Origin: Streptomyces rimosus
GTDB taxonomy: Bacteria; Actinomycetota; Actinomycetes; Streptomycetales; Streptomycetaceae
Reading direction: 5' to 3'
DNA length: 64,000 nucleotides
Assembly (NCBI RefSeq): GCF_008704655.1
Contig: NZ_CP023688.1
Span: 7,253,501 to 7,317,500 of the forward strand
Shown here: piece after piece, positions 53,303-62,798 of the stretch
Position numbering within the stretch: the stretch's first letter is position 1
Layout of the letters: each line of letters opens with the position of its first letter
Position numbers and translations under genes: made by a program
Notes under the pieces: generated by a model
The model's database searches: none
What the model saw: the letters and a program-made list of their open reading frames with translations, nothing else
Told to the model about the DNA's origin: nothing

Positions 53303-54078
53303 CGGGCACCGTCCAGCAGGCCGGGCGCCGCGTACCGCCCGCTGGCCGCCCCCGCGTCCAGCAGCCGCAGCAGCGCCGGGACGACCGTCCCGGGCAGCGG
53401 GCGGCCGGCGCCGTCATCGGTGGGCACGGCCGCCGCGTACAGGTCCGTCCGCATGTCGCCCGGGTCCACCCACCACACCCGCAGCCCCGGCTCCTCGACC
53501 GCCAGCACCGCCGAGAGCTGGTCGAGCGCCGCCTTCGCCGCCCCGTAACCGCCCCAGGTCTCGTACGCCTCGGCCGCCGCGTCGGAGCTGATGTTCAGCA
53601 CGGCCCCGCCCGTACTCTTGTGGGCCTCTGTCCCTGTCTGATGGCTGTTGTCCCCTATATAGGGAGAAGGCGCGGGCGTTCCGTAGAGCGACGACGCCCG
53701 TAGCAGCGGCAGCGCCTCCTGTACGAGCCCGAGCGGCGCCACCGCATTGACCTCCAGCGCCGCCCGCAGCCCGTCGAGCGCATGCTCCTCCAGCCGCACC
53801 AGCGGCTCGGCGCCCAGCACGCTCGCGTTGTTCACCAGCAGGTCCAGCCCGCCCAGCTCCCGCGCCGCCGCCACCAGCTCCGTCCGGTGCGCGGCGTCCG
53901 CCACGTCTCCGGGCAGCGCCACCACCCGCGCGCCACCCCGGCGCAGCTCCCGCGCCGCCTCCTCCAGCGGTCCGGCCGACCTGGCGTCCACCACCAGATC
54001 CCAGCCACGCGCGGCCAGCGCCGCGCCCAGCGCGCGCCCCAGCCCCTTCGATGCCCCCGTAATGATCGCCACCGGCAT
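53299..54078 (-). CDS. SDR family oxidoreductase with an AT-richer in-frame insertion
   Basis: A classical short-chain dehydrogenase of 259 residues: ITGASKGLG at 6-14, NNASVLGAEPL, SSDAAAEAYETWGGYGAAKAAL with the Tyr-x3-Lys pair. Between the PLLRA helix and the GGAVLNIS strand are about 26 extra residues (SLYGTPAPSPYIGDNSHQTG onward). Their DNA, about 53618-53671, is about 56 percent GC with rare codons such as ATA, TAT, ACA, and contains the 12-bp palindrome CCCTATATAGGG. It still reads in frame. ATG 54078; first gene of the operon. Substrate unknown. Confidence 0.86.
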   Translation of the reverse strand: MPVAIITGASKGLGRALGAALAARGWDLVVDARSAGPLEEAARELRRGGARVVALPGDVADAAHRTELVAAARELGGLDLLVNNASVLGAEPLVRLEEHALDGLRAALEVNAVAPLGLVQEALPLLRASSLYGTPAPSPYIGDNSHQTGTEAHKSTGGAVLNISSDAAAEAYETWGGYGAAKAALDQLSAVLAVEEPGLRVWWVDPGDMRTDLYAAAVPTDDGAGRPLPGTVVPALLRLLDAGAASGRYAAPGLLDGAR

Positions 54079-54260
54079 GGCCCCGTCCCGCCTCTCCGCC
54101 TCGACGTGCGTTCGTACCGTCACGCTAAGAACGGGACGGACCGGGCCGCCTCGGGCAGCGGGCGGGCCGGGCCAGGGCACTTCGGCCTAGGCCCGACGGC
54201 GTAAGCGGAGGGCGACGGTGGTCCGATACGGCTGTCAGTGCCCGCCGGTACGGTGATGCC

Positions 54261-55424
54261 ATGACCAACGGACCGCGGGACGCAGACGGGCCGGGCGCCG
54301 GGATTCCCGCCGTGAGCAGCGCGATCCTCGCCATGAGCCGGCACCTGGAGGTGCGCGACGTCCTCAAGACGATCGTCGCCTCCGCCCGCGAACTCCTCGA
54401 CGCCGAATACGCCGCGCTCGGCGTCCCCGACGACCACGGCGGCTTCGCGCAGTTCGTCGTCGACGGCGTCAGCGAGGAGCAGTGGAAGGCCATCGGCCCG
54501 CTGCCCCGCCAGCACGGCGTTCTCGCGGCCATGCTGCACAACGCCACCCCGGAGCGGCTCGCCGACGTCCGCACCGACCCGCGCTTCGGCGGCTGGCCCG
54601 CGGCCCACCCCGACATGTCCGACTTCATCGGCATGCCGGTCGCCGACGGCGACGAGATCCTCGGCGCGCTCTTCCTCGCCAACAAGCGCTGCCCCAAGCC
54701 CGCGGGCGGCTGCGGCTTCACCGCCGAGGACGAGCGGCTGCTCGGCATACTCGCCCAGCACGCCGCCATCGCCCTGACCAACGCCCGGCTGTACGAACGC
54801 AGCCGCGAACTGACCATCGCGGGGGAGCGCGCCCGCCTCGCCCACGAACTGCACGACGCCGTCGCCCAGAAACTCTTCTCGCTGCGGCTGACCGCGCAGG
54901 CCGCCACCGCCCTCGTCGACCGCGATCCGGCGCGCGCCAAGGGCGAGTTGCAGCAGGTCGCCGCCCTCGCCGCGGAGGCCGCCGACGAACTGCGCGCCGC
55001 CGTCGTCGAGTTGCGGCCCGCCGCCCTGGACGAGGACGGCCTCGTCGCCACCCTGCGCTCCCAGGCCCAAGTCCTGGACCGCGCCCACCACGCCCGCGTC
55101 ACCTTCGAGGCCCGCGGCGTACGGGCCCTGCCGGCCTCCCAGGAAGAGGCGCTGCTGCGCGTCGCCCAGGAAGCCCTGCACAACGCCCTGCGGCACGCCC
55201 GCGCCGGCCGGGTCGAGGTGACCCTCGTACGGCACGGCCAGGGCGCCCTGCTGCGCGTCGCCGACGACGGCCGCGGCTTCGACACCCGCGCGGTGCGCCG
55301 CGCCGGACGGCACCTGGGCCTGGTGTCGATGCGCGACCGGGCGAGCGGCGTCGGCGGCCGGCTCACCGTGGAATCGGAGCCCGGCAAGGGCACCGCTGTG
55401 GAGATGGAGGTACCCGGTGGGTGA
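54261..55424 (+). CDS. GAF-domain sensor histidine kinase (HisKA_3 type)
   Basis: 387 residues without membrane helices. A GAF domain covers about 15-185 ([39 protein letters not shown]). The dimerisation helix holds the phospho-accepting His in [18 protein letters not shown] near residue 200, and the ATPase has N-box [16 protein letters not shown] and ADDGRGF. DesK/NarX-type, so it pairs with the NarL-type regulator downstream. ATG 54261. The GAF ligand is unknown; it resembles DevS-like kinases less the haem ligand, which I cannot place. Confidence 0.92.
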   Translation: MTNGPRDADGPGAGIPAVSSAILAMSRHLEVRDVLKTIVASARELLDAEYAALGVPDDHGGFAQFVVDGVSEEQWKAIGPLPRQHGVLAAMLHNATPERLADVRTDPRFGGWPAAHPDMSDFIGMPVADGDEILGALFLANKRCPKPAGGCGFTAEDERLLGILAQHAAIALTNARLYERSRELTIAGERARLAHELHDAVAQKLFSLRLTAQAATALVDRDPARAKGELQQVAALAAEAADELRAAVVELRPAALDEDGLVATLRSQAQVLDRAHHARVTFEARGVRALPASQEEALLRVAQEALHNALRHARAGRVEVTLVRHGQGALLRVADDGRGFDTRAVRRAGRHLGLVSMRDRASGVGGRLTVESEPGKGTAVEMEVPGG

Positions 55425-55443
55425 CAAGGACAGGGGCGGCGCG

Positions 55444-56094
55444 ATGGCGGACGACGGGCGGACGATCCGGGTGCTGCTGGTCGACGACCACCAGGTCGTA
55501 CGGCGTGGCCTGCGCACGTTCCTGGAGGTCCAGGACGACATCGAGGTGGTGGGGGAGGCGTCCGACGGCGACGAGGGCATCGCCGCCGCCGAGCAACTGC
55601 GCCCGGACGTCGTCCTGATGGACGTCAAGATGCCGGGCACCGACGGCATCGAGGCGCTGCGCAAGCTGCGCGAACTGGACAACCCGGCGCGTGTGCTGGT
55701 CGTCACCAGCTTCACCGAGCAGCGCACCGTCGTCCCGGCGCTCCGCGCGGGCGCCGCGGGATACGTCTACAAGGACGTGGACCCGGAGGCGCTGGCCGGC
55801 GCCATCCGTTCCGTACACGCCGGGCATGTCCTGCTCCAGCCCGAGGTGGCCGGCGCGCTGCTCGCGCAGGAGGAGGGCAACAACGGCCAGGGGCGCGGCA
55901 CCTCGCTGACCGACCGGGAGCGCGAGGTGCTGGCCTTGATCGCGGACGGCCGCTCCAACCGCGAGATCGCCCGGACGCTGGTGCTGTCCGAGAAGACCGT
56001 CAAGACCCATGTGTCGAACATCCTGATGAAGCTGGATCTCGCGGACCGGACCCAGGCGGCCCTCTGGGCGGTCCGGCACGGCATCGGCGCCTGA
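55444..56094 (+). CDS. NarL/FixJ family response regulator
   Basis: 216 residues: receiver domain with [14 protein letters not shown], the phospho-acceptor Asp in [13 protein letters not shown] and the switch Lys in YKDVDPEAL; LuxR helix-turn-helix [20 protein letters not shown] and [23 protein letters not shown] at the C terminus. Cognate of the kinase upstream. GTG 55417, which overlaps the kinase gene, is an alternative start giving nine more residues. Confidence 0.92.
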   Translation: MADDGRTIRVLLVDDHQVVRRGLRTFLEVQDDIEVVGEASDGDEGIAAAEQLRPDVVLMDVKMPGTDGIEALRKLRELDNPARVLVVTSFTEQRTVVPALRAGAAGYVYKDVDPEALAGAIRSVHAGHVLLQPEVAGALLAQEEGNNGQGRGTSLTDREREVLALIADGRSNREIARTLVLSEKTVKTHVSNILMKLDLADRTQAALWAVRHGIGA

Positions 56095-56270
56095 CGCGCC
56101 GGATTCCGGTCCGACTATCAGGGCGCGGGCCGGTCCGCCCGCATCCCATCGGAGATTCATACCGTCGGGTGGACGTCACCCATGTGGCGCAACCCGTCCG
56201 GTGCACGGGCCGTTCTCCATGGCGTGCCGCGGGACCCGACCGCGGCCGTCGTCAGGAGAGGTCAGAAGAA

Positions 56271-56510
56271 GTGAAGAACATCAAGAAGGCCGTGGCCGTC
56301 ACGATCGCCACGGGTGGGCTCGCCTTCGCCGGTGCCGGCGTCGCCTCCGCGCAGGGCATCGCCCAGGGCCACGCCGTCAACTCCCCCGGTGTCGCCTCCG
56401 GCAACCTGCTCCAGGTCCCGGTGCACGTCCCGGTGAACGTCACCGGCAACACCGTCACCGTCATCGGCGCCCTGAACCCGGCGTTCGGGAACCGCAGCCA
56501 CAACTCCTGA
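56271..56510 (+). CDS. chpE: Short chaplin, ChpE-like (cysteine-less)
   Basis: Chaplins are secreted amyloid-forming proteins that coat aerial hyphae and spores. 79 residues: signal peptide about 1-28 (AVAVTIATGGLAFAGAGVASA) and one chaplin domain, AVNSPGVASGNLLQVPVHVP then VNVTGNTVTVIGALNPAFGN. The two cysteines of most chaplins are absent, as in ChpE (SCO1800). GTG 56271 has AGGAGAGG upstream. Expression is likely developmental (BldN sigma), but I cannot see a clear promoter. Confidence 0.92.
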   Translation: MKNIKKAVAVTIATGGLAFAGAGVASAQGIAQGHAVNSPGVASGNLLQVPVHVPVNVTGNTVTVIGALNPAFGNRSHNS

Positions 56511-56614
56511 CGGCCGCAGTACGGCCGGCTGCCGGCACCCCCGCCCGGCGGCCCGGCCGCAGCAAGCACCCCACCACCATCCCGGCCCCGCGCCGACACG
56601 TGAGGAACACCTAC

Positions 56615-56860
56615 ATGAACACCGCCAAGAAGGCCGCTCTCATCCTCGCCACCGCCGGACTGGCCGCCGGCGCCGCCGCCGGTTCGGCCGCCGCGACCGG
56701 TCACGCGCACGCCAACGGCGCGGCCACCAAGTCCCCCGGCGTCCTGTCGGGCAACCTCGTCCAGGTCCCCGTGGACGTGCCCGTGAACGTCTCCGGCAAC
56801 AGCATCAACGTCGTGGGCGTGCTGAACCCGACCCACCACAACGCCGCCGCCAACCACTGA
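56615..56860 (+). CDS. Second short chaplin, also cysteine-less
   Basis: 81 residues: signal peptide about 1-27, then SPGVLSGNLVQVPVDVPVNV and SGNSINVVGVLNPTHHNAAANH. It lacks both cysteines and its C terminus replaces the NPAFGN end with a His/Asn/Ala-rich tail. The pair looks like a tandem duplication. In S. coelicolor the short chaplins with cysteines (ChpD, F, G, H) differ here. ATG 56615 has GAGGAA upstream; terminator at 56901. Confidence 0.9.
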   Translation: MNTAKKAALILATAGLAAGAAAGSAAATGHAHANGAATKSPGVLSGNLVQVPVDVPVNVSGNSINVVGVLNPTHHNAAANH

Positions 56861-56900
56861 GCCACGGCGCTCCGGACCGCGGTCACGCCGCGTCCCCCCG

Positions 56901-56938
56901 AAGGCCCCGCCCGACCGCCCCCGGTCCGGCGGGGCCTT
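56901..56938 (+). terminator. Two-part hairpin terminator after the chaplins
   Basis: AAGGCCCCGCC pairs with GGCGGGGCCTT (11 bp) and, inside a C-C mismatch, GACCG pairs with CGGTC around a CCCC loop. Confidence 0.85.
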
Positions 56939-57014
56939 CCGCGTACGGCGGATCCGGCTGCCACTTGCGTACGCCGAGGCTTTCGCCGTACGGGAAAGCC
57001 GGGCCGCCGCCCCG

Positions 57015-57836
57015 TCACCCCCGGCGCCGCTCGGCCTCCTCCACGGACGCGTTGTACGCCGCGACCTGCGCGCGCCGGGCCGTGCGCTCCACGGGGCGCA
57101 GCGCGGCCGCCCGCGCCGCCATCTCGGAGGCGCTCACCGCGGCGCCGTGCTCCTGCCCGTCACGGCCCGCGCCCTGCGCGATGTCGATGAGCGCGCCGAC
57201 CCGCTGCGCCAGCTCCAGCACCCGCACCGCCCGCGGCGGATAGCCGGGCGCCAGCACCTGCCGGCCCGCCTCGGCCCGCGCGCGGTACGCCTCCAGGGCC
57301 GCCTGGGCGACCGGTCCCGAACCGGCCACGTCCAGCCGGGAGAGCACCTCCGTCGCCTCCCGCAGCGCCTCCGCCAGCTCCCGCTCCGCCTCGCCGAGCG
57401 AGGGGACGTCGGCGGGCGGCGCGTCCCGTATGGGGAGGCAGTGCCAGACCACCTCGATGTGCACATCGGCGCGCGGCACCCCGGCGCCCTCCGGGCCGGA
57501 CTCGAACACCTCCGGGACGAGGCCCAGCGCGGCCCCGGTCGCCAGCACCGCCTCCTCGGCCTCCATCGCCCGCGCGTTGAACTCCGGCGGGCCGCTCAGC
57601 CCCAGCGGGTGCCCCGGCGCCGGCAGCGCCACCCGCAGGCCGGTCGCGCCCAGCGCGCGCAGCCGCCCCAGCGCGAGTGTCAGCCCGACCGGGCCGGGCT
57701 CCCCGGGCAGGCCGCGCACGCGGTGCACCGCGTCGTCGTCCGCGATGTGCTGCACGGCTTCATCAGGTGAGACAAGACCGGCCAAAAGGGCATTTCCCCA
57801 CGCGGCCAGGCGTCCCGAACGAGGTTCATCGAGCAT
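57015..57836 (-). CDS. Conserved Streptomyces hypothetical protein
   Basis: A soluble 273-residue protein that I cannot place. It opens LDEPRSGRLAAWGNALLAGLVSPDEAV, has a central alpha/beta part with LGLVPEVFESGPEGAGV and VHIEVVWHCLPI, and a helical C-terminal third ending in a basic AERRRG. The organisation recalls proteins that bind to tRNA or the ribosome only superficially. ATG 57836. It is divergent from the ABC transporter ATPase and convergent with the chaplin genes. Confidence 0.75.
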   Translation of the reverse strand: MLDEPRSGRLAAWGNALLAGLVSPDEAVQHIADDDAVHRVRGLPGEPGPVGLTLALGRLRALGATGLRVALPAPGHPLGLSGPPEFNARAMEAEEAVLATGAALGLVPEVFESGPEGAGVPRADVHIEVVWHCLPIRDAPPADVPSLGEAERELAEALREATEVLSRLDVAGSGPVAQAALEAYRARAEAGRQVLAPGYPPRAVRVLELAQRVGALIDIAQGAGRDGQEHGAAVSASEMAARAAALRPVERTARRAQVAAYNASVEEAERRRG

Positions 57837-57944
57837 GCTCCCCAGCCTAAGGACAGGCACTGACAGCGAGTGGCGTAGGTTTGCAGGGGGGAGGCGCCCA
57901 CAGGCGCACGAGACGACCGAGATGCAATGGGAGACAACGCGCTC

Positions 57945-58736
<792 letters not shown>

Positions 58737-58791
58737 CCATTCGGGTCATTCCTTGACCGGACGGCCCCTGTCCCGGGCCGTCCGGCGGATC

Positions 58792-58803
58792 TACCATGAA
58801 GGC
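58792..58803 (+). promoter_or_regulatory. -10 box for a leaderless nfeD mRNA
   Basis: TACCAT at 58792-58797 is 6 nt before GTG 58804, which has no good ribosome site. The preceding gene ends 67 nt before it. Confidence 0.4.
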
Positions 58804-59226
58804 GTGGATCCATGGGTGTGGTGGCTCGTCGCCGCCGTGGGACTGGGCATTCCGCTCGTCGTGACCGCGATGCCCGAATTCGGGATGCTCGCGGTCGGCG
58901 CCGTCGCCGGCGCCGTGACCGCGGGGCTCGGCGGCGGCACGGTCATGCAGTTCATCGTCTTCGCCGCCGTCTCGGTCGCGCTCATCGCGGTGGTCCGCCC
59001 CATCGCCAACCGGCACCGCAGCCAGCGCCCGCAGCTGGCCTCGGGCATCGACGCCCTCAAGGGCCGCTCCGCGACCGTCCTGGAACGGGTCGACGCCGCC
59101 GGCGGCCGGGTCAAGCTGGGCGGCGAGGTCTGGTCGGCCCGCGCACTGGACGCCGACCAGGTCTACGAACCGGGCCAGAAGGTGGACGTGGTGGAGATCG
59201 AAGGTGCCACGGCGGTCGTCATGTAA
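58804..59226 (+). CDS. NfeD-family membrane protein
   Basis: 140 residues: three hydrophobic helices (about 5-60) followed by a soluble OB-fold (about 70-140, SGIDALKGRSATVLERVDAAGGRVKLGGEVWSARA) typical of NfeD C-terminal domains. NfeD proteins usually work with SPFH/stomatin proteins in membrane microdomains; one is encoded 140 nt downstream. GTG 58804; several in-frame upstream starts give longer N termini, but the leader shows low coding bias. Confidence 0.88.
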   Translation: MDPWVWWLVAAVGLGIPLVVTAMPEFGMLAVGAVAGAVTAGLGGGTVMQFIVFAAVSVALIAVVRPIANRHRSQRPQLASGIDALKGRSATVLERVDAAGGRVKLGGEVWSARALDADQVYEPGQKVDVVEIEGATAVVM

Positions 59227-59365
59227 GAGGCCGAGCCAGTCGTCGTACGAGCGCACCGATGAGCCGAACCGCCTGCGTGACGGCCGTTCGCTCTGAAAGA
59301 CTCGATCAAGCGGAAGGCCGGCCGAGGCCGCCGCAGTCAGTCACCGAGGGGTACCGGGAGCCGCA

Positions 59366-60316
59366 GTGGAACCGATCATCATCGTCCTGATCATCCTGGT
59401 GGTGCTCGTGTTCATCGCACTCATCAAGACGATCCAGGTCATCCCACAGGCCAGCGCCGCCATCGTGGAGCGCTTCGGCCGCTACACCCGCACCCTCAAC
59501 GCGGGCCTGAACATCGTCGTGCCGTTCATCGACTCCATCCGCAACCGCATCGACCTGCGCGAACAGGTCGTGCCGTTCCCCCCGCAGCCGGTGATCACCC
59601 AGGACAACCTGGTCGTGAACATCGACACCGTCATCTACTACCAGGTCACCGACGCGCGCGCCGCGACGTACGAGGTCGCCAGCTACATCCAGGCGATCGA
59701 GCAGCTGACCGTCACCACCCTGCGCAACATCATCGGCGGCATGGACCTGGAGCGGACCCTGACCTCCCGCGAGGAGATCAACGCGGCGCTGCGCGGCGTC
59801 CTGGACGAGGCCACCGGCAAGTGGGGCATCCGCGTCAACCGCGTCGAGCTGAAGGCGATCGAGCCGCCCACCTCCATCCAGGACTCGATGGAGAAGCAGA
59901 TGCGCGCCGACCGGGACAAGCGCGCGGCGATCCTCCAGGCCGAAGGTGTCCGGCAGTCCCAGATCCTCACCGCCGAGGGTGAGAAGCAGTCCTCGATCCT
60001 GCGCGCCGAAGGTGAGGCCAAGGCCGCCGCGCTGCGCGCCGAGGGCGAGGCCCAGGCGATCCGGGTGGTCTTCGAGTCGATCCACGCCGGCGACCCGGAC
60101 CAGAAGCTGCTGTCGTACCAGTACCTCCAGATGCTGCCGAAGATCGCCGAGGGCGACGCCAACAAGCTCTGGATCGTGCCCAGCGAGATCGGCGACGCCC
60201 TCAAGGGCCTCGGCGGCGCCATCAACAGCTTCAACCCCGCGGGCGGCGGCGCCCCGGCCGGCGGCCCCGGCATGAGCAAGTCCGCCCCGCACCGCGAGCA
60301 GCCGCCCATCGACTGA
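59366..60316 (+). CDS. SPFH/stomatin-like (slipin, HflC/QmcA) membrane protein
   Basis: 316 residues: one N-terminal helix (IIIVLIILVVLVFIALIK), the SPFH/Band 7 domain (about 30-190, VPQASAAIVERFGRYTRTL then VDIDTVIYYQV), a coiled Ala/Glu region of repeated AEGExQ units (about 200-235, ILTAEGEKQSSILRAEGEAK) and a Gly/Pro tail. Such proteins form microdomains and scaffold proteases such as FtsH. GTG 59366 has GGGAG upstream. With nfeD it forms the classic NfeD-stomatin pair. Confidence 0.93.
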   Translation: MEPIIIVLIILVVLVFIALIKTIQVIPQASAAIVERFGRYTRTLNAGLNIVVPFIDSIRNRIDLREQVVPFPPQPVITQDNLVVNIDTVIYYQVTDARAATYEVASYIQAIEQLTVTTLRNIIGGMDLERTLTSREEINAALRGVLDEATGKWGIRVNRVELKAIEPPTSIQDSMEKQMRADRDKRAAILQAEGVRQSQILTAEGEKQSSILRAEGEAKAAALRAEGEAQAIRVVFESIHAGDPDQKLLSYQYLQMLPKIAEGDANKLWIVPSEIGDALKGLGGAINSFNPAGGGAPAGGPGMSKSAPHREQPPID

Positions 60317-60327
60317 CCGGCTCCCCT

Positions 60328-60372
60328 CAGGGCCCGTTCCCGGCGGAACCGCTGTTCCAGGGGCGGGCCCTG
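60328..60372. terminator. Hairpin terminator after the SPFH gene
   Basis: CAGGGCCCG (60328-60336) pairs with CGGGCCCTG (60364-60372) over a 27-nt loop, 11 nt after the stop codon. Base-pairing is perfect over 9 bp. Confidence 0.55.
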
Positions 60373-60414
60373 ATGCATGATCGGACCCTACCGATCATGT
60401 ACGAGGGAGATCGC

Positions 60415-61182
60415 ATGACCATGTGGGAAGCGCTCGCCGTCTTCGCGGCGGGCGGCGCCGCCGGGGCGATCAACGTCGTGGTCGGCTCCGGAACCCTGAT
60501 CACCTTCCCGGTCCTGCTGGCCACCGGCCTGCCACCGGTCACCGCCAACGTCTCCAACACCCTCGGCCTGGTGCCCGGTTCACTCAGCGGCGCCATCGGC
60601 TACCGCCGCGAACTGGCCGGACAGGGGCGCCGCATACGCCGCTTCGGCGCCGCGGCCCTGGCCGGCGGGCTGATCGGCGCGGCCCTGCTCCTGCTGCTGC
60701 CCTCCGACGCCTTCGACGCGATCGTGCCCGTACTGATCGCCGTCGCCCTCGTCCTCGTCGTCGTACAGCCCCGACTCGCCGCCGCGCTGCGCGCCCGCCG
60801 CGCACGCAACGGCACCACCGCCCGTACGGACGGTGGTGCCCTGCTGCTGACCGGAATCCTCTTCGCGAGCATGTACGGCGGCTACTTCGGCGCCGCCCAG
60901 GGAGTCATCTACCTCTCCCTGATGGGCCTGCTGCTCAGCGAGGAACTGCAACGCCTCAACGCCGTCAAGAACGTCCTGTCCCTGCTCGTCAACGGCGTCG
61001 CCGCGCTCTTCTTCCTCTTCGCCGCGCCCATCGACTGGCTCGCCGTCGTCCTGATCGCCACCGGCTCGGCCCTCGGCGGCCTGATCGGCGCCAGGATCGG
61101 CCGCCGGCTGCGGCCGGCCGTACTGCGCGGGGTGATCGTCGCCGTCGGCATCGCGGCGATCACCCAGCTGCTCCTCGACTGA
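60415..61182 (+). CDS. TSUP (TauE/SafE) family permease
   Basis: 255 residues, eight hydrophobic helices. TSUP features: AVFAAGGAAGAINVVVGSGT at the N terminus, a middle GGALLLTGILFASMYGGYFGAAQG with the repeated glycine motif, and RIGRRLRPAVLRGVI near the end. Members export sulfite, sulfoacetate or organosulfur compounds; substrate unknown. ATG 60415 has GAGGGAG 6 nt upstream. Convergent with the HNH gene, 12 nt between stop codons. Confidence 0.88.
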   Translation: MTMWEALAVFAAGGAAGAINVVVGSGTLITFPVLLATGLPPVTANVSNTLGLVPGSLSGAIGYRRELAGQGRRIRRFGAAALAGGLIGAALLLLLPSDAFDAIVPVLIAVALVLVVVQPRLAAALRARRARNGTTARTDGGALLLTGILFASMYGGYFGAAQGVIYLSLMGLLLSEELQRLNAVKNVLSLLVNGVAALFFLFAAPIDWLAVVLIATGSALGGLIGARIGRRLRPAVLRGVIVAVGIAAITQLLLD

Positions 61183-61194
61183 CCCGTACGAGCG

Positions 61195-61698
61195 CTACGC
61201 GGGCAGCCCCAGCCAGTCCGGCAGCTCTTCCCGTACGGTCCCGGCCAGCGCCGCCACCAGCGCGTCCGCGGGCGTCGGCTCGAACGGCCGGGTCAGCAGC
61301 CGCATCCCCGCCTGCTCCGGCGTCCGGTCGGCCTTGCGGTGATTGTCCTCCGCGCAGGACGCGACCGTGTTCAGCCAGCTGTCGCCGCCGCCGCGCGAGC
61401 GCGGCACGATGTGGTCCACGGTCGTCGCCCGCCGCCCGCAGTACGCGCACCGGTGCTGGTCCCGTACGAGGACGCCCCGCCGCGACCACGCCGCCTGTCT
61501 TCGGAACGGCACCCGTACGTACCTGCTGAGCCGGATCACCCGCGGCACCGGCACCTCCACCGCGGCGGCCCGGATCCGCAGCCCCGGATGCGCCTGCTCG
61601 ACCACGGCCTTGTCCTGCATCACCAGCACCACCGCACGCCGCAGCGACACCGTCGCCAGCGGCTCGAAGCTGGCATTCAGTACAAGTGTTTCGCGCAT
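61195..61698 (-). CDS. HNH endonuclease family protein
   Basis: 167 residues: an N-terminal segment LVLNASFEPLATVSLRRAVVL common in this Streptomyces family, then the HNH fold RCAYCGRRATTVDHIVPRSRGG with CxxC zinc ligands and WLNTVASCAEDNHRKADRT. Such genes are frequent and may be DNA-repair nucleases or defence elements; here they sit in core DNA. ATG 61698 has GGGAGG 7 nt upstream. Confidence 0.9.
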   Translation of the reverse strand: MRETLVLNASFEPLATVSLRRAVVLVMQDKAVVEQAHPGLRIRAAAVEVPVPRVIRLSRYVRVPFRRQAAWSRRGVLVRDQHRCAYCGRRATTVDHIVPRSRGGGDSWLNTVASCAEDNHRKADRTPEQAGMRLLTRPFEPTPADALVAALAGTVREELPDWLGLPA

Positions 61699-61886
61699 CC
61701 CGTCCACCTCCCGGTCCCCGTTCGCCGCTCGGCGAAGTGGATCCACTGTGCAGCTCCAGTGATCCCCTGGACAACGCAATTTCCGCACGCCACAAGGGAG
61801 ATGGGAGGTGACGGGGAGGTGAAGGTACAGATGCGTACGAGGGGGCGTGAGGAAGCGCTCGGCGGCGCGAAGGAGCGCTGGGCGGC

Positions 61887-61933
61887 ACGCTCCGGGGTCC
61901 CGCCCCCGTGCGTACACCGGGACCCCGGAGCGT
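61887..61933. terminator. Orphan 15-bp hairpin
   Basis: ACGCTCCGGGGTCCC (61887-61901) pairs perfectly with 61919-61933 over a 17-nt loop. No gene ends near it, so it is an orphan terminator, an attenuator in the HNH leader, or an RNA structure. Confidence 0.55.
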
Positions 61934-62108
61934 ATGGCAGCCGGCGCGGACGTCCGACACGAAACGGACTCCGACAGGCGGCCGGCGACACACCTGCGCC
62001 CCGCCGCCCCCGCCACTGCGGTGCCGGCTGCCCGACGGCCGTACCGCGAGCCGTTCGCCGGTCCATGCACCACTGTGCGAGCACGGGCGCCGGGGCGCAA
62101 CGGAATTA

Positions 62109-62155
62109 GGCCGGTGCCCGCCCGGCCGCACACGGCCGCGGCACGGACACCGGCC
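62109..62155 (-). terminator. Hairpin behind ybhB-like gene
   Basis: GGCCGGTG (62109-62116) pairs with CACCGGCC (62148-62155); two CGGCCG copies in the loop can pair too. It lies 5 nt past the stop codon. Confidence 0.65.
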
Positions 62156-62160
62156 CCTGC

Positions 62161-62700
62161 TCAGCTTCCGGCCGGCACCTCGTACTCGCCGATCAGCTGC
62201 GCCCGCCCGATCGCGTGGAAGCGGAGGTTGAAGCCGACCACGGCCGGCGTCGCGTCCGCGTCCGGACCGAGCTTCTCCTGGTCCACCGCGTACACGGTGA
62301 AGACGTAGCGGTGCGGGCCGTCACCGGGCGGCGGCGCCGCGCCCGTGAAGTCCCGCGATCCCGCGTCGTTGCGTACGTGGACGGCCCCCTCCGGCAGCCC
62401 CTTCATGTCACCCGTACCGGCGCCCGCGGGCAGCTCGGTGACGGAGGCGGGGATGTCGAAGACCGACCAGTGCCAAAAGCCGCTGCCGGTCGGAGCGTCC
62501 GGGTCGAAGCAGGTGACGGCGTAACTGCGGGTCCCCTCGGGCGCGCCCTCCCACCGCAGGTGCGGCGAGGTGTTGCCCTCCGCCTGCACCTGCGCCGACG
62601 GAAGCGGGCCGCCGTCGGTCAGCCCGTCGCTCACCACGGTGAACCCGGCCACCGGCGGATGGAAATCGTGCGGGAGCGGCCGGCGCTTGAGCTCGGACAC
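62161..62700 (-). CDS. YbhB/YbcL family (Raf kinase inhibitor-like/PEBP) protein
   Basis: 179 residues of the PEBP fold with ligand-site motifs [15 protein letters not shown] near residue 65 and [13 protein letters not shown] near 132. Bacterial members bind phosphate-containing or hydrophobic ligands; function unknown. GTG 62700 is preceded by AGGAGGTGCCCAG, an excellent site. The Spo0M gene lies 98 nt upstream on the same strand, so an operon is possible. Confidence 0.9.
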   Translation of the reverse strand: MSELKRRPLPHDFHPPVAGFTVVSDGLTDGGPLPSAQVQAEGNTSPHLRWEGAPEGTRSYAVTCFDPDAPTGSGFWHWSVFDIPASVTELPAGAGTGDMKGLPEGAVHVRNDAGSRDFTGAAPPPGDGPHRYVFTVYAVDQEKLGPDADATPAVVGFNLRFHAIGRAQLIGEYEVPAGS

Positions 62701-62798
62701 CTGGGCACCTCCTGAGTCGCGAATGGACAGCTGTCGGGCCAGGTTAGGCCCTGTGCCGAAGCCCCGGCCGGGCGCCCGGCCGGGGACGGCGCGGCCCC

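Larger units (their letters stand above)
61699..62160. other. 462-bp region without a supported gene
   Basis: Between the HNH (-) and YbhB (-) genes. It holds a 15-bp perfect hairpin (61887-61933), a terminator directly behind ybhB (62109-62155), and AT-richer promoter-like sequence near 61760-61800 that may drive the HNH gene. Long open frames exist on both strands but have no coding bias or family. Confidence 0.55.
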
